Of a stretch of 64,000 nucleotides of DNA, positions 30,401-45,200 are shown one piece after another. Below the pieces are notes generated by a model. The model was not told the origin of the DNA and did no database searches. It worked only from the letters and a program-made list of their open reading frames with translations. The stretch comes from Pseudomonas atagonensis (GTDB lineage Bacteria; Pseudomonadota; Gammaproteobacteria; Pseudomonadales; Pseudomonadaceae). The translations under genes were made by a program, and so were the position numbers. The stretch's first letter is position 1; each line of letters opens with the position of its first letter. The stretch spans positions 62,001-126,000 of the forward strand of contig NZ_VXCA01000017.1 of assembly GCF_011369485.1 (NCBI RefSeq), read 5' to 3'.

Positions 30401-33400
30401 ACTTGCACGCCGCCGAGATACAACTCACCGACGACACCGATGGGGACCGGTTGCTGGTGAGCATCAAGGATGTACACGCGGGTATTGCAAAGCGGTTTGC
30501 CAATCGGCGGCGCGCTGTCCGGTACCGGTGCATCCGGCGCCAGCGTCCACACGGTGCTGTCGACCGTCGCTTCGGTCGGGCCATAAACATTATGCAGGCG
30601 AACATGCGGCAGACGTTCACGCACACTACGCACCAACGTAGTCGTCAGCTCGCCACCGCCACAGAACACATCGGTGAGGCTGCAACATTGATCCACGTAG
30701 TCCTGTTCGAGAAACTGCTGCAACAGCGCCGGCACAAACTGAATGACGTTGACCTGCTGCTCTCGAACGAGCTGCACCAGAGCGGCGGGATCGCGATGCC
30801 CGTCAGGGCTGGCAAGAACCAGGCGCATCCCGCTGGTCAGCGGCCAGAACAGCTCCCACACCGAGGCATCAAAACTGAACGGGGTTTTCTGCAACAACGC
30901 AGCACCGGTCGACAACGGACACAGGCTGGCGCTCCAGTGCAGCAGATTGCAGAGGTTGCGGTGCTCGACCATCACCCCTTTCGGCATGCCGGTGGAGCCA
31001 GAAGTGTAAATGACATAGGCCAGATTCGCAGCGCTCAGGCCTGGAACCTGCGGATTGCTCTCCGGCAGCTCTTGCCAGGTGCAATGATCGAAGTCGATCA
31101 GCGTGGCGGCGGTCTCACCGATCAGCGAACGCGTTGCCGCCTGCACCAACACCGCCACCGGCGCGCTGTCCTCAAGCATGTAGGCCAGACGTTCGGCGGG
31201 ATACCCCGGATCCAGCGGCACATACGCGCCGCCAGCCTTGAGAATGCCCAGCAACCCCACGAGCAGCTCCGGCCCGCGTTCGACGCAGATGGCCACCCGG
31301 CAATCGACGCCCACACCTGACTGGCGCAGGTGATGGGCAAGGCGATTGGCGCGACGGTTCAACTCGGCGTAACTCAAGTGCTGTTCCGCAGTCACCACGG
31401 CATCGGCGTCTGGCGTGCGCATCACTTGCGCCTCGAAGCGAGCCTGAACGGTCTGGTCGAGATCGTGCGGGACGGCGGTTGCGTTCAGATCAAACAGCAA
31501 ATGCTGACGCTCCTCGTCCGCCAGCAATGCCACGTGCTCCAGTACCGCTTGATCGTTGCTGACCATCGCCTGCAGCAGTTTCTGCAAGTAACCGACATAC
31601 CGCTGGATCGTCGCCTCATCGAACAAGGCGATGGCGTATTCCAGCGAACCACGAATCCCGCCCGGTGCGTCCGCCAGCGTCAACGACAGATCGAACTTGG
31701 CGAAATGGCTGGGCTCGGCAACGCTTTCCAGCACCAGGTCGCCCAGGCTCAGGCTTGAATCCTGACCACTGTCCCAACTGAACATCGTCTGAAACAAAGG
31801 ACTGTGGGCCATGCTGCGCAAAGGTTTGGTGATTTCCACCACTTGCTCGAACGGCAGATCCTGGTGGGCCTGCGCCGCCAGGGTTTGTGCCTTGACCCGC
31901 GCCAGCAGCGCTTCGGTGCTCAACGCCCCAGAGGTGTCGAGGCGCAATGCCAGGGTGTTGACGAACATGCCGATCAGGCCTTCGATCTCGGCGCGGGTGC
32001 GGTTGGCCACTGGCGAACCGATGACCACTTCGGGCTGGCCGGACAAACGACTCAACAGGCTCGCCCAGGCGCTGATCATCAGCATGTACATCGTCACGCC
32101 GTGGCGTTGAGACAGGGCTTTGAGCCCGGCACTCAAACGCTCGTCGAGCGCCACTTCGACGGTGCTGCCAGCGAAATCCTGTTCTGCCGGGCGCGGTCGA
32201 TCCGTCGGCAGCATCAGCAGCGCCGGAGCACCGGCCAGCGTCTGCCGCCAGTATTCGCTCTGACGTTGCAGCACCTCGCCACTGAGCCAGCGTCGCTGCC
32301 ACACCGCGTAGTCGGTGTATTGCAGCGCCAGCGGCGGCAACGGATCGGGCTGGCCGTGGCTGAATGCCTGATACAACGCCATCAGTTCGCGGGTCAGCAC
32401 ACCCATCGACCAGCCATCGGAAATGATGTGATGCAGGGTCAGCAACAGCACATGGTGATCGTCGGCCAGACGCACGAGACGTCCACGAATCAGCGGGTCG
32501 TCCTGCAAGTCGAATGGCCCGGAAGCTTCGCCCTGAATCAGTGCTTGCAAGGTTTCGTCAGGTTGCGGGTGCTGCCGCAGATCTTCGACGCGCAGCAGCA
32601 GGCCGCTGTCGACCGGGGCAATCAATACCTGTGCTTCGTCGTTGAACTGGGCGAACCGGCTGCGCAGGGTTTCGTGGCGGGCGACGATGCGCGCCAGCGC
32701 CTGTTGCAGCGCCTCTTCGTTCAGACGGCCACGCAGGCGCAGGCCGATGGGAATGTTGTACGCAGTGTTGGCGCCTTCCATTTGCGCCAGAAACCACAAA
32801 CGTTGTTGGGCAAACGACAGCGGCAAGGCGCCGTCGCGGGCCACCGGCACAATCTCCGGTTGCGTACAGCGTCCGGCTTGCGCCACCGCCTCGGCGACCG
32901 CTGCAAGCTCAGCATTGGCGAACAGGTCGGCCAACGCCAGCTCGACCCCGAGACGTTGGCGAACCTGCGAGACCATGCGCATCGCCAGCAGCGAATGGCC
33001 GCCGAGTTCGAAGAAGTGATCCTGACGCCCGACGCGCTCAACCTGCAGCACTTGCGCCCAGATCTGCGCCAGCGCAGTCTCCAGTTCGTTGTGCGGCGCC
33101 TCGTATTCGCGGGTAAACAATGCCGCGCGATCAGGCTTGGGCAGCGCCTTGCGGTCGACCTTGCCATTGGCGGTCAGTGGCAGCGCGTCGAGTCTGACGA
33201 ACGCCACCGGCACCATGTAATCCGGCAATTGCGTCAGCAGGTGGGCGCGCAATTCAGCCACGGCCAGCGGCTCGACCTGCGCTTGCTCGGTGAAATAAGC
33301 CACCAGTCGCGGTTGCCCGGGTTCGTCTTCGCGAGCCAGCAGTACCGCTTCCTGAATGCCGGGCAACTGGTTGAGGCGGGTTTCGATTTCGCCGAGTTCG

Positions 33401-36282
33401 ATCCGTACGCCACGGATCTTCACCTGATCGTCGTTACGTCCCACATATTCCAGCGTGCCGTCGGCACGCCAGCGTACAAGGTCGCCGGTGCGGTACATGC
33501 GCGGATTCGCCGCGCGGCTGAATGGATCGTCGAGGAAACGCTCGGCCGTCAGATCGGCGCGGTTCAGATAGCCTCGCGCGACACCGGCGCCACCGACGTA
33601 CAGCTCGCCCATGACCCCAATCGGCACCGGGCGCTGCTGCTCATCCAGCACGTACACCGTAGCGTTGGTCACCGGTTTGCCGATGTGCAGCGCGTCGCCC
33701 GCCTCGATCCGTCCAGAGGTCGCGACCACCGTGGCTTCGGTCGGGCCGTAGTTGTTGATCACGTCGAATTGCTGATTGCGGTTGAACTGCCGCAAGCGGT
33801 CGCCACCGATCAGCAGCGTGCGCAAGGTCGGGTGTTCGAGGTGCTGGCTGAAGGCATATTCGGCCACGGGTGTCGGCAGGAAACTCACGTCCAGCGGCTG
33901 CGCACACCACCAGTCGAGCAACGCGTCGATGTCTTCGCTGCCTTCGTGAACCGGTGCCAGATGCAAGGTCGCGCCGGCACACAACGCCGGCCAGACCTCC
34001 CAGGCCATGGCGTCAAACCCGAACCCGGCGAGGCTGGAGGTGTGGCGACCGGCGCACAGATCGAACGCAGTGCAGTGCCAGTCGACCAGATTCGACAACG
34101 TGAGGTGTTCGACCATCACGCCTTTGGGCAGGCCGGTTGAACCGGAGGTGTAAATAACGTAGGCCAGGTGCTCGACGGTCAGCCCCGGCACTTGCGGATC
34201 GAGGATATCTGCCGGCCGGGCATGCCGGTCGAGATCGATCACCGGCACATTCAGCGCGGGCAAGCGCTCCCGCAGATTGTGTTGAGTGAGGACAACGACC
34301 GGCGCGCTGTCACTGAGCAGATAGCGCAGACGATCTGCCGGATGCGCCGGATCGACCGGCACATAAGCTGCCCCGGCCTTGAGAATCGCCACCAGCCCGA
34401 CCAGCGTATCGAGGCCTCGGCGGGCGACGATGGCCACACGGTCGTCGGGCTTCACACCCGATTCGATCAACTGATGGGCCAACGCATTGGCATGGCCGTT
34501 GAGCTCGGCGTAGCTCAATGGCTCACCCGCAAATACCGCCGCCACGGCCTCGGGGCGCAGCGCCACTTGCGCCTCGAAACTTTGCGCAATAGTCAGCGTT
34601 GCCGGGAAGTCGGCTTGAGTGGCATTGAACGCGACCAGCAGTTGCTCGCGCTCCGCTGCCGGCAGAACCGGCAATTGGTTGAGCGCGGTGTCCGGCGCCT
34701 GCTCCAGCGCCAGCACCAGATGTTCCAGGGCGCAATGCATGTACTCGCAGATGCGCTGCGGTTCGACGTCGGTGGTGGCCAGCAGCGTCAGGCTGAACGC
34801 ATCGGCAAAATCATCGACGCTCAGGGTCAGCGGATAGTTGGTGCGTTCTTCGGAACTGATCGTGCTGATGCCTTCCCAGGCGGCAAGAGTCTCGGCACTC
34901 GCCGTTGCCGACGTATGGCTGTGACGGTAATTGAGCAAGGCACTGAACAGCGGCGTGGGTGCAACCACGCCGCTGCAACGTTGCGCCAGCGCCAGCGGTG
35001 CGTGTTCGTGGCGCATCAGCGTGGTCAGACGTTTGTGCGTCGCCTCCACCGCCGCCCGCACGCCCTGCGCATCGACATCGACCCGCAGCGGCAAAGTGTT
35101 GATGAAAATCCCTAGTGCGCGCTCGGTGGCTTCGGCGCCTTGCATACGGCCCATCAGCACGGTGCCAAACACTACGTTGGGCTTGCCGGTCAATGCGGCC
35201 AGTACCTGCGCCCAACCGAGATGGAACAGACTCGCGGCACTCACGCCGAGCTGCCTCGCTTGCGCCCGCAGACGCTGGCCCAGCAGCGGATCGATCGGCA
35301 GGCTCAGCTCGGCAATGCCGAGGCCGTCACCCTGGACATCCTGCAAACCGTAGGGCAGCGTCGGCTCGCTGATATCACCGAGCATGTCGCGGAAAAACGC
35401 CTCGTGTTCCGCCTCGCTGATGCCCAGCCGCGCTTGCGCCACGTAATTGCGGAACGGCACCGGTCGACCCAGCGCTTGCTGCTGGCCGGTCAGACAGGCG
35501 TGCAACTCGTGGCGCACCACGTCGAGCGCCGAGTGGTCCAGCGCCATGTGATGGAACAGCAACGTCGCGACCACTCGCTGACCGGCCTGATCCCAGGCGT
35601 AGGCCAGCCGCATCAGCGGTGCACGGGTGACGTCGAGACGGAAATGCCGTGCGTCAAAGCGTTCGTGCAGTTGCTGCAAGACATCGCCCTCGCTGTCGAG
35701 CTGCACGTCTTCCACGGGCAGTTGCACCTGACGCCAGACCACTTGCAGCGGCGTATCCAGCCCCTCCCAGTGCACCGCTGTGCGCAGAATGTCGTGGCGA
35801 TCGATCACCGTTTGCAACGCCTGAATGAAGGCATGCAGACGCTCACGGCTGCTGAAGGCGAAATACGACTGCATGACGTACGGATCGCCCTGCTCGTTGC
35901 TCGCGTGGTGATAGAGAATGCCTTCCTGCAACGGCGCCAGCGGATAGATGTCCTGCACATTGGCGGCGCCGCCGGGGATGTCGGCGATCAAGCGGTCAAT
36001 GGTCGCTTGATCGACTTTGGCGAGGGTCAACATTTCAGATGTGATGCGCGTGGTGCCGGGGCGAATGCCGTTGGCCGGCACCTCGATCTGGCCGGCCTTG
36101 CTCGCCGAGTATTGCCCGGCCTTGATCAGTTCGATCAGCGCCGGTTTGTGTTCACGCAGCGCAGCCAACAGGGCCGGATCGCTCAACGCCTGCTTGTTGC
36201 CATTGACGCGTAATTGCTCATCGGTCACCGCCAATTGAATGTCTTTGGTCTTCAGGACTGCCAACAGTTCGAGCACATTCAC
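18439..36282 (-). CDS. Lipopeptide NRPS C: modules 7-11 with tandem thioesterases
   Basis: A 5947-residue synthetase starting at GTG 36282, whose GTGA overlaps the stop of NRPS B. An N-terminal TubC-like docking segment (1-55) is followed by five C-A-T modules and TE1-TE2. Carrier serines (GGHS) are near residues 1096, 2152, 3227, 4277 and 5331. TE serines are in GWSFGG (about 5461) and GHSFGG (about 5749). Codes I read: module 7 DAWFLGNVVK (Leu); 8 DAWQFGVVDK (Gln); 9 and 10 DAMFLGCTYK (aliphatic, Ile/Val/Leu); 11 DGWKFGVVDK (Glu). C7 and C9 are dual epimerisation/condensation type (HHxxxxxGD and an HHxxxDH active site); C8, C10 and C11 are LCL type (HHIxxDGWSMG). This predicts D-Ser6, L-Leu7, D-Gln8, L-residue 9, L-residue 10 and L-Glu11. 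The five modules and tandem TE match arfC/amsC-like synthetases. Confidence 0.95.
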   Translation of the reverse strand: MNVLELLAVLKTKDIQLAVTDEQLRVNGNKQALSDPALLAALREHKPALIELIKAGQYSASKAGQIEVPANGIRPGTTRITSEMLTLAKVDQATIDRLIADIPGGAANVQDIYPLAPLQEGILYHHASNEQGDPYVMQSYFAFSSRERLHAFIQALQTVIDRHDILRTAVHWEGLDTPLQVVWRQVQLPVEDVQLDSEGDVLQQLHERFDARHFRLDVTRAPLMRLAYAWDQAGQRVVATLLFHHMALDHSALDVVRHELHACLTGQQQALGRPVPFRNYVAQARLGISEAEHEAFFRDMLGDISEPTLPYGLQDVQGDGLGIAELSLPIDPLLGQRLRAQARQLGVSAASLFHLGWAQVLAALTGKPNVVFGTVLMGRMQGAEATERALGIFINTLPLRVDVDAQGVRAAVEATHKRLTTLMRHEHAPLALAQRCSGVVAPTPLFSALLNYRHSHTSATASAETLAAWEGISTISSEERTNYPLTLSVDDFADAFSLTLLATTDVEPQRICEYMHCALEHLVLALEQAPDTALNQLPVLPAAEREQLLVAFNATQADFPATLTIAQSFEAQVALRPEAVAAVFAGEPLSYAELNGHANALAHQLIESGVKPDDRVAIVARRGLDTLVGLVAILKAGAAYVPVDPAHPADRLRYLLSDSAPVVVLTQHNLRERLPALNVPVIDLDRHARPADILDPQVPGLTVEHLAYVIYTSGSTGLPKGVMVEHLTLSNLVDWHCTAFDLCAGRHTSSLAGFGFDAMAWEVWPALCAGATLHLAPVHEGSEDIDALLDWWCAQPLDVSFLPTPVAEYAFSQHLEHPTLRTLLIGGDRLRQFNRNQQFDVINNYGPTEATVVATSGRIEAGDALHIGKPVTNATVYVLDEQQRPVPIGVMGELYVGGAGVARGYLNRADLTAERFLDDPFSRAANPRMYRTGDLVRWRADGTLEYVGRNDDQVKIRGVRIELGEIETRLNQLPGIQEAVLLAREDEPGQPRLVAYFTEQAQVEPLAVAELRAHLLTQLPDYMVPVAFVRLDALPLTANGKVDRKALPKPDRAALFTREYEAPHNELETALAQIWAQVLQVERVGRQDHFFELGGHSLLAMRMVSQVRQRLGVELALADLFANAELAAVAEAVAQAGRCTQPEIVPVARDGALPLSFAQQRLWFLAQMEGANTAYNIPIGLRLRGRLNEEALQQALARIVARHETLRSRFAQFNDEAQVLIAPVDSGLLLRVEDLRQHPQPDETLQALIQGEASGPFDLQDDPLIRGRLVRLADDHHVLLLTLHHIISDGWSMGVLTRELMALYQAFSHGQPDPLPPLALQYTDYAVWQRRWLSGEVLQRQSEYWRQTLAGAPALLMLPTDRPRPAEQDFAGSTVEVALDERLSAGLKALSQRHGVTMYMLMISAWASLLSRLSGQPEVVIGSPVANRTRAEIEGLIGMFVNTLALRLDTSGALSTEALLARVKAQTLAAQAHQDLPFEQVVEITKPLRSMAHSPLFQTMFSWDSGQDSSLSLGDLVLESVAEPSHFAKFDLSLTLADAPGGIRGSLEYAIALFDEATIQRYVGYLQKLLQAMVSNDQAVLEHVALLADEERQHLLFDLNATAVPHDLDQTVQARFEAQVMRTPDADAVVTAEQHLSYAELNRRANRLAHHLRQSGVGVDCRVAICVERGPELLVGLLGILKAGGAYVPLDPGYPAERLAYMLEDSAPVAVLVQAATRSLIGETAATLIDFDHCTWQELPESNPQVPGLSAANLAYVIYTSGSTGMPKGVMVEHRNLCNLLHWSASLCPLSTGAALLQKTPFSFDASVWELFWPLTSGMRLVLASPDGHRDPAALVQLVREQQVNVIQFVPALLQQFLEQDYVDQCCSLTDVFCGGGELTTTLVRSVRERLPHVRLHNVYGPTEATVDSTVWTLAPDAPVPDSAPPIGKPLCNTRVYILDAHQQPVPIGVVGELYLGGVQVARGYLNRPELTAERFLDDPFSEQTGASLYRTGDIARYLADGNIEYLGRNDDQVKIRGLRIEPGEIQAHLAQVDGVREAAVLAREDVPGDQRLVAYYSGEPLPIDQLRSQLLKHLPDYMVPAVFVHLDALPLSPNGKLDRKALPAPDQTALLSREYEAPVGEVETAIAAIWAELLKVERIGRFDHFFELGGHSLMAVNLVARMRRVGLSADIRVLFGQPTLAALAAAVGGEPEVAVAANLIPPGCTRITPELLPLVTLDQAAIDRVVASVPGGALNIQDIYPLAPLQTGILFHHLSAAQGDPYVLQAQFAFADEQRLQAFTDALQRVIERHDILRTSLFWEGLEEPVQVVWRQASLRCEALTLDDSGDALSQLRARFAVDTFRMNITEAPLMRVVHARDSVNQRVVALLLFHHLVMDHVALEVLQHDMQAFLLGTAQRLSEPVPYRNYVAHTRYGLSEQAHERFFRDMLGHIDEPTVPYGQPLADERPAQHAQLTLDRDLSRSVRLQSRRLGVSAASLMHLAWAQVLGQLSGRDAVVFGTVLLGRLQGGEGAERALGVFINTLPLCIELNAHSVKGAALATHERLSQLLAHEHAQLAQVQQCSAMPSGTPLFSTLLNYRHSAPVGPISAEMQAAWHGMQLLAAEEHTNYRLTLSVDDLGEDFSLKALAAAGIDAQRICAYMQVALGVLVDALEHTPHAGFDRLSVVPAAERHQLLVEFNATEREYPHSLTIHGLFERQAVAQAQAVAAVQGEQSLTYLELNARANQLAHHLIAHGVQPGDHVAILLPRSLQLLVAQLAIAKCAAAYVPLDINAPSERQAFMVEDCQAVALLTLSGEVIDYAAPRIDLDRLTLNGQPTHNPNLLQSSESLAYIMYTSGSTGTPKGVMIPHRGIGRLVINNGYADFNAQDRVVFASNPAFDASTMDIWGPLLNGGRVVVIDHQTLLDPNAFGRALSASGATVLFVTTALFNQYVQLIPQALKGLRILLCGGERGDPAAFSRLLAEAPELRIVHCYGPTETTTYATTFEVHEVAESAESVPIGGPISNTQVYVLDAHQQPVPMGVTGELYIGGQGVALGYLNRADLNAEKFLPDPFSSKPGALLYRTGDLARWLAPGQLDCVGRNDDQVKIRGFRIELGEIENRLLKCPGIKEAVVLARRDDEENPRLVAYYTVTGASLGSTGLHARLQAQLPDYMMPTAWVQLDALPLNNNGKVDRKALPKPDEAALLIREYAAPQGELENVLAQIWIEVLQVEQVGRHDHFFELGGHSLLAMRMVSLVRQRLGVELALSDLFADAQLHAVAEALNRAGRSTLPQILPAARDGALPMSFAQQRLWFLAQMAGGNSAYNIPIGLRLRGRLDVDALQQALMRIVARHETLRSRFSPLDDTAQVCIAPVDSGLLLAFEDLRRQPRAEQTLQTLMAQEASTAFDLQNDSLIRGRLVCLADDHHVLLLTVHHIVADGWSMGVLTRELMALYQAFSHGGQDPLPALALQYGDYAVWQRRWLSGEVLQRQSDYWQQTLDGAPTLLTLPTDRARPVRQDYAGSNVEVRLGERLSAALKALSQRHGVTLFMTMTSAWALLMSRLSGQSDVLIGSPVANRTRAETEGLIGMFVNTLALRIDTSGEPNVETLLARVKARTLDAQSHQDLPFEQVVEIAKPARSLANSPLFQTSLSWDSSVGPQLALGDLTLEGVAATAQVAKFDLTLTLGDVNGVIRGSLNYATALFDASTIQRYTGYFERLLEAMIGDDRTVLEQVPLLAADERRRVLADFNSTARDYPQTLTAHGIFQQQAAAHPKAIAAVHGEQSLSYFELNAQANRLAHHLIAHGVQPGDHVALLLPRSLQLLVAQLAIAKCAAAYVPLDIHAPSERQAFMVEDCQAVALLTLSGEVIDYAAPRIDLDRLTLNGQPTHNPNLLQSSESLAYIMYTSGSTGTPKGVMIPHRGIGRLVINNGYADFNAQDRVVFASNPAFDASTMDIWGPLLNGGRVVVIDHQTLLDPNAFGRALSASGATVLFVTTALFNQYVQLIPQALKGLRILLCGGERGDPAAFRRLLTEAPELRIVHCYGPTETTTYATTFEVHEVAESAESVPIGGPISNTQVYVLDAHQQPVPMGVTGELYIGGQGVALGYLNRADLNAEKFLPDPFSSKPGALLYRTGDLARWLAPGQLDCIGRNDDQVKIRGFRIELGEIENRLLNCPGIKEAVVLARRDAQEITRLVAYYTVAGEPLESASLHAQLQARLPEYMLPSAWVQLDALPLNNNGKVDRKALPAPTQDALLSRVYETPANTLEASLALVWAEVLQVERVGRHDNFFELGGHSLLAMRMLSQVRQQMGVELALTDLFANPELAAVAQVLSQAEQSTLPPILSAQRDQALPLSFAQQRLWFLAQMDGGNTAYNIPLGLHLRGRLDEAALQRALVRIVARHETLRSRFAQFNDDAQVLIAPVDSGLALIFEDLRQQPQADPALRRLIEAEARGPFNLQDDALIRGRLVCLADDHHVLLLTMHHIIADGWSMGVLTRELMALYQAFSQGEDDPLPPLALQYTDYAVWQRRWLSGEVLQRQSDYWQRTLADSPALLALPTDRPRPAQQDHHGASVDVRLSAPLSDGLKTLCQRHGVTPYMVTLSVWAMLLGRLSGQTDVVIGSPVANRTRAEIEGLIGMFVNTLALRIDTGGALTGEALLARVKAQTLAAQAHQDLPFEHVVEITRPVRSLSHTPLFQTLVSWDSSVAPALTLGGLMLEGVVGDNQFVKFDLSLSLGETPEGIRGSLRYATALFDESTVRRFVGYFQCLLEALVNDDQAVMAQVDLLAADERQRLLTEFNATAVDYPLEQPIHSLFEAQVRRRPEAIAVQSGEHSLTYRELNARANRLAHHLRQQGVGADSRVALCVERGLDLVVGMLGILKAGGAYVPLDPAYPTERLVYMLKDSAPVAVLVQTATRSLFAGTDAVLIDVDRCNWHDEPDSDLQIAGLNPSNLAYMIYTSGSTGTPKGVMLEHRGLCNLVHWGSRICPPNPQAALLQKAPFSFDGSVWEFFWPLSAGVRLVLARPGGHREPAYLAQVIREQHVTVVKFVPALLQQFLEQPDVSQCTSLADVFCGGGELTAALAEKVRQHLPWVRLHNVYGPTEATVDSTAWTLEPHMPVPTSELPIGKAICNTRLYVLDEYDQPVPLGVSGQLHIGGVGVARGYKGLSQMQAERFIDSPFVAGDRLYRTGDLVRYRADGNLEFLGRNDFQVKLHGLRLELGEIEARLIQHPDVHEGVVLMRDERLVGYYTLRDGADVPGIDALRTFILEQLPEYMVPGAFVRLQALPLSPNGKVDRQALPAPGLDALLSRHYEAPEGEIETLLARIWGEVLKVEQIGRHDNFFELGGHSLLAIRLVNLMQRAGQQVTLAELFQRPSVESMAALLSQRNAEPEQPEGLVVVRPGEGGTPLFLVHEFSGRDVYFPALGLHLEGQFPIYGLPGVPLAQAQLPTLECMASRMVGIIRSVQSHGPYRLAGWSFGGLLAYEIAQQLLGLDEPVAFVGLLDTYAPHPASQDKTRWCGEHRDKRQLLEHCRARSQMRGAEGQQALAEVERLDAEVEHIAFNPLFQRCCQLQLPDPELAALTPAEAWGYFDREAAHGLALANYRVSPASQALHLFRAQALMPGQSQPSPTRGWDAHVAAGLLHCIDVPGDHRSMMKLPDIQTLGQALSQALEAAQAPAPQVHQPLLTIQSGQIGHAPIFCVPGAGDSVIGFIHLTEAIGPEWPIFGLQPRGLDGNGVPHSQVEAAAACYLQAVEQLYPQGPVHLIGHSFGGWVAHAMAARLQASGREVASLTLIDSEAPGGDGTAGKPYTTTAAMERLIETLQLSSGKSLGIDPMTFAEADHALQMRLLHQGMVRAGVLSARSSEQAMHGPVRTFATALRTVYQPTLAYHGPVRLALVDDPTLDAWGNQREQAAILEGWQRQVKDLAVWYGPGNHFTILKAPNVFSLAAWWHDGLKVPAGEVWS

Positions 36283-39200
36283 AGGACGATCTCCATTCTT
36301 TCCGTAATTGCGGCGTAACCGGCCAGGGTCGGTTGTTCGAACAACGCCCTGACGTCGGCATCCATGCCTTCCTGACGTAACCGGCCGATCAGGCTGACCG
36401 CCAGTAATGAGTGACCACCCAGTTCAAAGAAATGGTCGTGGCGCCCTACCCGTTCAACGTTGAGCAGGTCAGCCCAGAGGCGTGCAAGGGTGATTTCGAC
36501 TTCGCCGACCGGGGCTTCGTATTCACGGGTTTTCAGCGCACTCTGATCCGGTGCCGGCAAGGCCTTGCGGTCGAGTTTGCCGTTGGGGCTCAGCGGCAAT
36601 GCGGGCAGATGCACGAACACCGCTGGCACCATGTAATCCGGCAAATGTTCAAGCAGATGACTGCGCAGCACGTCGAATTCCAGACGCTCGCCGGTGTAAT
36701 ACGCGACCAGGCGCTTGTCCCCGGGCTGATCTTCACGGGCCAGCACGGCGGCTTCCTGCACGCCAGCGATCCCGGTCATACGCGCCTGAATCTCACCCGG
36801 TTCGATGCGCAAACCACGGATCTTCACCTGATCATCGTTACGGCCCAGGTACTCGATGTTGCCGTCCGGGCGATACCGGGCGACGTCGCCGGTGCGGTAC
36901 ATCCGCCCGTCCGGCTGAAACGGATCCTCGAGGAAGCGCTCGGCCGTCAGCTGCGGCCGGTTCAGGTAACCACGGGCGACCTGCACCCCGCCGATGTACA
37001 ACTCGCCGACCACGCCTTGCGGCACCGGCTGTTGTTGCGCATCGAGGATGTACATTCGGGTATTGGCGATCGGTTTGCCGATCGGGATGTTGTCCGGGGT
37101 GTGCTCGATGGGCCCGGCGCAATTCCACGCGGTCACGTCGACGGCCGCTTCGGTCGGGCCGTACAGGTTATGCAACTCGCTGTCCGGCAATTGCAGTTTG
37201 AAACGCCGCACCAGACTGCCCGGCAACGCCTCACCGCTGCACATCACCCGCCGCAGACCGCTACTGCGGTCGGTGTCGCTGTTGGCGAGGAACACCTCGA
37301 GCATCGACGGCACAAAGTGCAGCGTGGTGATGTTCTCGGCCTCGATCACTTCGCCAAGGTATTGCGGATCCTTGTGCCCGCCGGGACGCGCCATGACCAG
37401 TCGCGCCCCGGTCATCAACGGCCAGAAGAACTCCCACACCGAGACGTCGAAGCTGAATGGGGTTTTCTGCAGCACCGAATCGGCCGCGCTCAGTTGATAA
37501 GCGTCCTGCATCCACAGCAAACGGTTGACCACGGCGGCGTGCTCGTTGACCACGCCTTTGGGCTGGCCGGTGGAACCGGAGGTGTAGATCACGTACGCGG
37601 TGTGTTGTGGGGTCAGCGCCGGTATTTGCAGATTATCGGCAGGCAACGATTGCCAGAGGTTCTGGTCGAGATTGACCACCGGCACAGCGATGTCGCCCAG
37701 TAACTCGCGAGTCGAACCCTGCACCAGCACCGCCACCGGCCCGCTGTCCTCAAGCATGCAGGCGAGGCGTTCCAGTGGATACGCCGGATCCAGCGGGACA
37801 TAGCCGCCGCCGGCCTTGTTGATGGCGAGCAGGCCGATGACCATTTCCAGACTGCGTTCGACGCAGATTGCCACCCGCGAATCCGGCTGCACGCCGAACC
37901 TGATCAAGTGTCGGGCCAAGCGATTGGCGTGCTCATTCAGTTGCGCGTAGGTCAATGACTGTTCACCGGCGACGACAGCCAACGCCTGTGGCGTACGCAG
38001 TACCTGCGCCTCGAACATACCGTGGATTGTCTGCTGCAAGTCGTAATCGATACCGGTGTCGTTGAGGCCGAACAGCAACGCCTGCCGTTCCTCATCCTGC
38101 AACACCGTCAGGCGGTTCAACGCTTGCCGGGGTGTTAGCTGCAACGCGTCGACCAATGCGACCAGCGCGTTCTGCATGAACTGGCTGATGCGTGTCGCAC
38201 CAATGCGCGCCGGGGTCATCACGGTCAGCTGGAAGCCGCTGCCCAGATCATCAACGTTGAGGGTCAACGGGTAGTTGGTGCGCTCCTCGCCGGCAAGGGA
38301 TTCGATGCCTTGCCAGGCCTGCCGTCTGGCTTCTGATCGGGCTTCACTGTCGCTATGCCGGTAATTGAGCATCGCGCTGAACAGCGGCGACGGCGCCGCG
38401 ACACCGCTGCAACGTTGAGCCAGTGCCAGCGAAGCATGTTCGTGGGCCAACAGCGCACTGAGCCGCGCATGCGTCGCCTTGACCCCGGCACGAACGTCGG
38501 TTTCATCGATATCCACGCGAAATGGCAAGGTATTGATGAACATGCCCAGTCCGCGATCCGCGCCCGCCCCGCCCTGCATGCGGCCAAGCAGCACCGTGCC
38601 GAACACTACCCGTTCCTGGCTCGACGTGGCTGCCAGCACCTGTGCCCAGGCGAGATGGAACAGACTGGCGACGCTGACACCGAGCAACCGTGCCTGACTA
38701 CGCAGACGTTGCGCCACCGATGCAGGCAGCGGCTGACAGACTTCCTCGATGCCATTGCCGTCACCGTGCACATCCTGCAAACCGAACGGCAGCGTCGGTT
38801 CGTCGATGTCGCCAAGCATCTCGCGGAAAAACACTTCGTGCGCTTGCTCGCTGACGCCAAGGCGAGTCTGCGCCACATAATTGCGGTACGGCACGGCGGC
38901 CAGCGGCAACCGCTCATCGCCCTGCAGGATCGCCTGCATTTCATCGCTGACCACCGACAGCGCGGTGTGATCCATGGCGATGTGGTGGAACAACAGCATG
39001 GCGACCACGCGCTCATTAGCCGGATCGAGGGCGTACACCAGACGCATCAGTGGTGCCTGATCAAGCTCCAGACGCCAGTGCCGCGCATCGAAGCGCGCAC
39101 GCAGCTGATCGATGGCGTCACCCTGCGCAGGTTCCAGCGCCACGGCTTGAACCGGCAGTTGGGCATACCGCCACACCACTTGCACCGGCGCCACAAGCCC

Positions 39201-42200
39201 TTGCCAGACAACGGATGTGCGCAGGATGTCGTGTCGCGTCATGACCTGACGCAGCGCCGCCGCAAACGCCTGCAGGCGCTCGAGGCTGTCGAACGCCAGG
39301 CACGACTGCAGCAAATACGGATCGCCCTGCGCAGCGCTGAGGTGGTGATAAAGAATCCCTTCCTGCAACGGCGCCAGCGGATAAATGTCCTGCACGTTGG
39401 CTGCGCCACCCGGCACTGTGGCGACGATACGCTCGATGCTGGCCTGATCCAGTTGCACCAGCGGCAACAGATCCGGGGTGATGTGCGTGCAATCGGCCGG
39501 AATCAGATTGGCCGGCACGTCGACTTCGCGACCGCTGCCCACAGCGGCGGCCAGCGCGGCCAGGGTTGGCTGGCTGAACAGCACGCGCACATCCGTGCTC
39601 AAGTCGGCCTGACGCATGCGCTCGATCAGCGTCACCGCCAGCAACGAATGCCCGCCCAGTTCGAAGAAATTGTCGTGACGGCCGACCCGCTCGACCTGCA
39701 GCACCTCGGCCCAAAGCTGCGCCAACGTCATCTCGACAGCGCCTTTTGGTGCTTCGTACTCGCGGCTCAGCCAAGCGCTTTGATCCGGCTCGGGCAAAGC
39801 CTTGCGGTCGAGTTTGCCGTTGGCGGTCAGCGGCAGGCTGTCCAGTCGCACGTAGGCTGCCGGAATCAGCGTTGGCGGCAACTGTGCTTGCAGGTGACTG
39901 CGTAAATCCTCGATCTCGACGCTCTGCCGTTCGGTAAACCACGCCAGCAACTGCCCGTCGCGCACCAGTACCACGCAATCCTGAACGGCCGCGTGGCGGC
40001 TCAATGCCGCTTCGATTTCACCCAGTTCGATACGCACGCCACGCAGTTTGACCTGATCGTCGTTACGCCCCAGATACTCAATCGTGCCGTCGGCCAGCCA
40101 GCGTGCGAGGTCGCCGGTACGGTACATGCGCGCCTGCGGCTCGTCGCTGAAAGGATCGTCGAGGAAGCGCTCGGCACTCAGCTCGGGCCGGTTCAGGTAA
40201 CCGCGAGCTACGCCGGCGCCGCCGACAAACAACTCACCCGTGACGCCCACCGGCACCGGCCGTTGTTGTTCGTCGAGCAAATACACCTTGGCGTTGGCCA
40301 TCGGCCGACCGATATGCAGCGGCCGACCCGCCTCGATCGCGCCAGACGTTGCGACCACCGTGGCCTCGGTCGGGCCATAGTTGTTGATCACCGCAAAGGT
40401 CTGCTTCCGGGGGAATTGCCGCAACGTGTCGCCACCAATCAACAGCGTGCGCAAGGTCGGGTGCCCAAGGTCGCGACTGAAGGCATATTCGGCCACCGGT
40501 GTCGGCAGGAAACTCACCTGCAACGGCTGCGCGCGCCACCAGTCGAGCAAGTCGTCGAGGTGTTCGTTGCTCACCGATTGCGGCGGCAGGTGCAGGGTCG
40601 CGCCCACGCAAAGCGCCGGCCATACCTCCCACGCCATGGCATCGAAACCGAAACCGGCGACGCTCGCCGTGTGGCTCCCAGCCTGCAGATCGAAGGCCTC
40701 ACAGTGCCAGTGCACGAGGTTTTCCAGCGTCGCGTGCTCGACCATCACGCCTTTCGGCTCACCAGTGGAGCCGGAGGTGTAGATCACATAGGCCAGATGC
40801 GCCGGCGTCAGCGTCGGCAGTTGCGGATTGGCTTCGGACAGGTGTTGCCAGGTGGCGTTGTCCAGATCAATCACCGGCCCGCTGCCAAGAAGGTCTCGGG
40901 TCGAGGCCTGCACCAGCATTGCCATCGGGCTGCTGTCCTGCAACAGATAGGCAATGCGCTCCTGCGGATACGCCGGGTCGACCGGTACATAACCGGCACC
41001 GGCCTTGAGGATCGCCAGCAACGCCACGAGCATGTCCGGGCTGCGGCGCAGGCACACGGCAACCCGGTCATCCGGCAACACGCCAAGCCCGATCAAGTGA
41101 TGAGCCAGGCGATTGGCGCGCTGATTGAGTTGACCGTAAGTCAACTGCTGCGCGCCCTGCACCACCGCCACAGCATCCGGCTGCTGCTCGGCCTGAGCCT
41201 CCACCAACCGATGAATCATCGCGCCACGCGGATAAGCGGCTGAATACTGGTTAAAGCCAACCAGCAAGCGCTCGTATTCCGCCACCGAGAGAATCGGCAA
41301 ACGGTTGAGCGGGCGTTGCGGCGCCTGCTCCAGCGCCGACACCAAATGTTCGAGCGCGGTGTGCATGTAGCTGCAAATCCGTTGCGCACCGATCTCCGCA
41401 ACCGCCAGCACGTCGAGGGCAAAACCTTCGCCCAGATCATCCACGGATAGCGTCAGCGGATAATTGCTGCGCTCTTCGCCACCGAGCATGCGCACGCCCT
41501 GCCAGATACCCTGGCCGTCATGCGGCTGCTGTTCGGCGGCACTGTGCCGGTAATTGAGCAAGGCACTGAACAGTGGCGCGGAGCCGGCCATGGCGCTGCA
41601 ACGCTGGGCCAGCGCCAGCGACGCGTGCTCATGGCCGAGCAGCGCCGTCAGCCGCGCGTGGGTGGCTTTCACCCCGGCGCGCACGCTTTCACTCAGATCA
41701 ACGCGCAACGGCAAGGTGTTGATGAACACACCCAGCGTACGGTCGGCGCCCGCGCCGCCCTGCATCCGCCCCATCAGCACGGTGCCGAAGACCACGTCGC
41801 GACGCCCGGACAACACGCCCAACACTTGTGCCCAGGCCAGGTGCATCAGGCTCGCCGGGCTGACACCCACCTGCCGCGCCTGTTCACGCAGGCGCAGATT
41901 GAGGCCGGCATCGACCGGGTGCAGCGCTTCTTCGACGCCGCGCCCGTCGCCCTGCACGTCGTGCAAACCGAAGGGTAGTGTCGGCTCGTCGATATCGCCG
42001 AGCATCTCGCGGAAGAACGCTTCATGTTCCTGCTCATTGGCGCCCAGACGTGCCTGCGCCACGTAGTTGCGGTAAGGCATCGGCGGCGTCAGCGTATCCA
42101 CTTGGTCGAACATCATCGCGTGCATTTCCCGACCGATCACGTCCATCGCGGTGTGATCGAGAATCGAGTGATGGAACAGCACCATTGCGAGCACTTGCTG

Positions 42201-45200
42201 CTGCGACGGATCTTCGGCGTAAACCATGCGAATCAACGGCGCCTGAGTGAGGTCGAGGCGGTAATGTCGCGCATCGAAACGGCCGTGCAACTGTTCGAGA
42301 ATGTCGCCGTCCTGAACCGCCAGCGCCACGTTTTGCACGACCATCTGCGCCTCGCGCCAGACCACTTGCTGCGGGCTGGGCAAGCCTTCCCAGACCACGC
42401 TGGTGCGCAGAACGTCGTGACGGCCGATGACCTGCTGCAAGTGTTCGGCGAAGGTCTGCAAGCGTTCGAGACTGTCGAACGCCAGACGCGATTGCAGCAA
42501 ATACGGATCGCCCTGTTCAGCGCTCAAGTGGTGATAAAGAATGCCTTCCTGCAGCGGTGCCAACGGATAAATATCCTGCACATTGGCGGCGCCACCCGGC
42601 ACCGTGGCAACAATGCGTTCGATGCTGGCCTGATCCAGTGAGGTCAGGGTCAGCATGTCGGGCGTGATGTAGGTGCAATCGGCCGGAATCAGATTGGCCG
42701 GCACATCGATTTCCCGCCCACCGCCCAAGGCGCGGGCCAGTGCCGCCAGGCTTGGCTGGTTGAACAGCACGCGCACATCGGCGCTCAAACCGACCTGACG
42801 CATGCGCTCGATCAGGCTGACCGCCAACAGCGAATGCCCGCCCAGTTCGAAGAAATTATCGTGACGACCGATCTGCTCGACTTTCAGTACATCGGCCCAG
42901 ATCTGCGCCAGGGCGATCTCGACGGCGCCCTGTGGCGCTGCGTATTCACGACTGAGCCACGCGTGCTGATCCGGATCGGGCAAGGCCTTGCGATCAAGTT
43001 TGCCGTGGGCGGTCAGCGGCAAATCGTCCAGTCGAACGTAAGCGGCCGGCACCAGCGTGTCCGGCAGGCAGTGTTGCAGGTGACGGTGCAAATCGGCGAT
43101 TTCGCTGGCGCGGGTTTCGGTGAACCAGGCGACGAGGCGCCCGTCACGCACCAGCACCACGCAATCCTGCACCGCGTCGTGCGCGCGCAGGGCTGCTTCG
43201 ATTTCACCGGGTTCAATGCGCACGCCACGCAGTTTGACCTGATCGTCGTTGCGTCCCAGGTACTCGATGTTGCCGTCGGCGAGCCAGCGCGCAAGGTCGC
43301 CGGTGCGGTACATCCGCGCGTGGGGCTGGTCGCTGAACGGGTCGTCGAGAAAGTGTTCGGCAGTCAGTTCCGGGCGATTCAGATAACCGCGTGCCACGCC
43401 GGCGCCACCGACATATAGCTCGCCTTGCACGCCCACCGGTACGGGCTGTTGCTGGCGATCAAGCAAATAGACTTTGGCATTGGCGATGGGCCGGCCGATG
43501 TGCAGAACCTGTCCGGGCTCGACTCGTCCGGAAGTGGCGACGACCGTGGCTTCGGTCGGGCCGTAGTTGTTAATCACGGCGAACGTCTGCTCGCGGGGGA
43601 ATTGCCGCAGCTTGTCGCCACCGATCAACAGCGTGCGCAGGGTCGGATGTCCCAACCCACGGCTGAACGCGTATTCGGCCACCGGGGTCGGCAGGAAACT
43701 CACCTGCAACGGCTGCGCGCGCCACCACTCGAGCAATTCATCGAGGTGTTCGTTGCCGATCGAGGGCGGCGGCAGGTGCACGGTCGCGCCGACACACAGT
43801 GCCGGCCAGACTTCCCACGCCATCGCATCGAAACCGCAGCCGGCGACGCTGGCGGTGTGGCTGCCGGCGTGCAGATCGAACGCTTCGGCGTGCCAGTGCA
43901 CGAGGTTTTCCAGCGTCCGGTGTTCAACCATCACGCCTTTGGGCTGGCCGGTAGAACCTGAGGTGTAAATCACGTAGGCCAGACTGTCCGGGGTCAGTCT
44001 CGACAATCGCGGGTTGCTGTCCGGCAAGTGCTGCCAGTCGATGGTATCCAGTTCGATCACCGGTACGGCGCCGAGCAGATGGCGCGTCGATGCCTGGGCG
44101 AGTACGGCAATCGGATCGCTGTCCTGCACCAGGTAAGCGATGCGCTCTGCCGGATAATCCGGATCGATCGGCACGTACCCGGCGCCCGCCTTGAGAATCG
44201 CCAACAGCGCGACAAGCAGGTTCGGGCCGCGCCGCAGGCACACCGCCACACGGTCGTCGACTTGCACACCGAGGCCGATCAGGTGATGGGCCAGGCGATT
44301 GGCCTGTTGATTCAACTCGCCGTAGCTCAGTTGTTGCTCGCCCTGCACCGTTGCCAGCGCCTCGGGTCGCGCGGCCACTTGCGCTTCGAACAGGCGATGC
44401 ACCGTTTGCGCAGCCGGAAATTCACGACCGCTGATGTTCAAGCCGACCAGCACCCGCTGGCGTTCAGCCGCAGAGACAATCGACAGTTGCTGCAACGGCA
44501 TTGCCGGGCTGGATTCCAGCGCCGCGACCAGACTGCTCAGCGCCGTCTGCAGGTAATCGCAGACCCGCACGCCGTCGATTTGCGGCACGGCTTGCACGCT
44601 CAGGCGCAAACCCGAACCGAAGTCGTCGACACTGACCACCAACGGATAATTGCTGCGCTCGCGAGAGCTGAGAACCTGCACGCCCTGCCACATTTCTGCA
44701 TCCGGCTGCGGGGCGCTGTGGCGGTAGTTGAGCAACGTGCTGAACAACGCCTGTGAACCCGCGACACCGCTGCAACGCTGGGCCAGAGCCAGCGAAGCCT
44801 GCTCATGGCCGAGCAATTGCGCCAGGCGCGCATGCGTGGCCAGTACGCCGTCCTGTACCGAACCTTCACCGACGCTGACGCGCAGCGGCAAGGTATTGAT
44901 GAACATCCCCAGCGCGCGGTCAGCGCCTTCACCGCCCTGCATGCGCCCGAGCAGTACGGTGCCGAACACCACCTCCTGCTGACCGCAAACCCGCGCCAGC
45001 ACCTGAGCCCACGCCTGATGCACCAGACTGGCAACGCTGATGCCGAGTCGACGCGATTGCGCGCGCAGGCGCAGGCCAAGATCGGCGTCCACGGCGGCGT
45101 GGCTGTCGACAATCTCGCTGCCATCGCCGTGAGCGTCGTGCACACCGAACGCCACGGTCGGCTCATGGATGTCGGCAAGCATCTCGCGGAAAAACGCCTC

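Noticed and set aside
31804..34140. Long plus-strand open frame (778 codons) opposite NRPS C, and similar long frames opposite other NRPS, macB and regulator genes
   Set aside because: High-GC coding DNA leaves the complementary frame open. These frames recur at the same place in every module, are His/Arg/Gln-rich and lack family features, so they are shadows of the NRPS modules.
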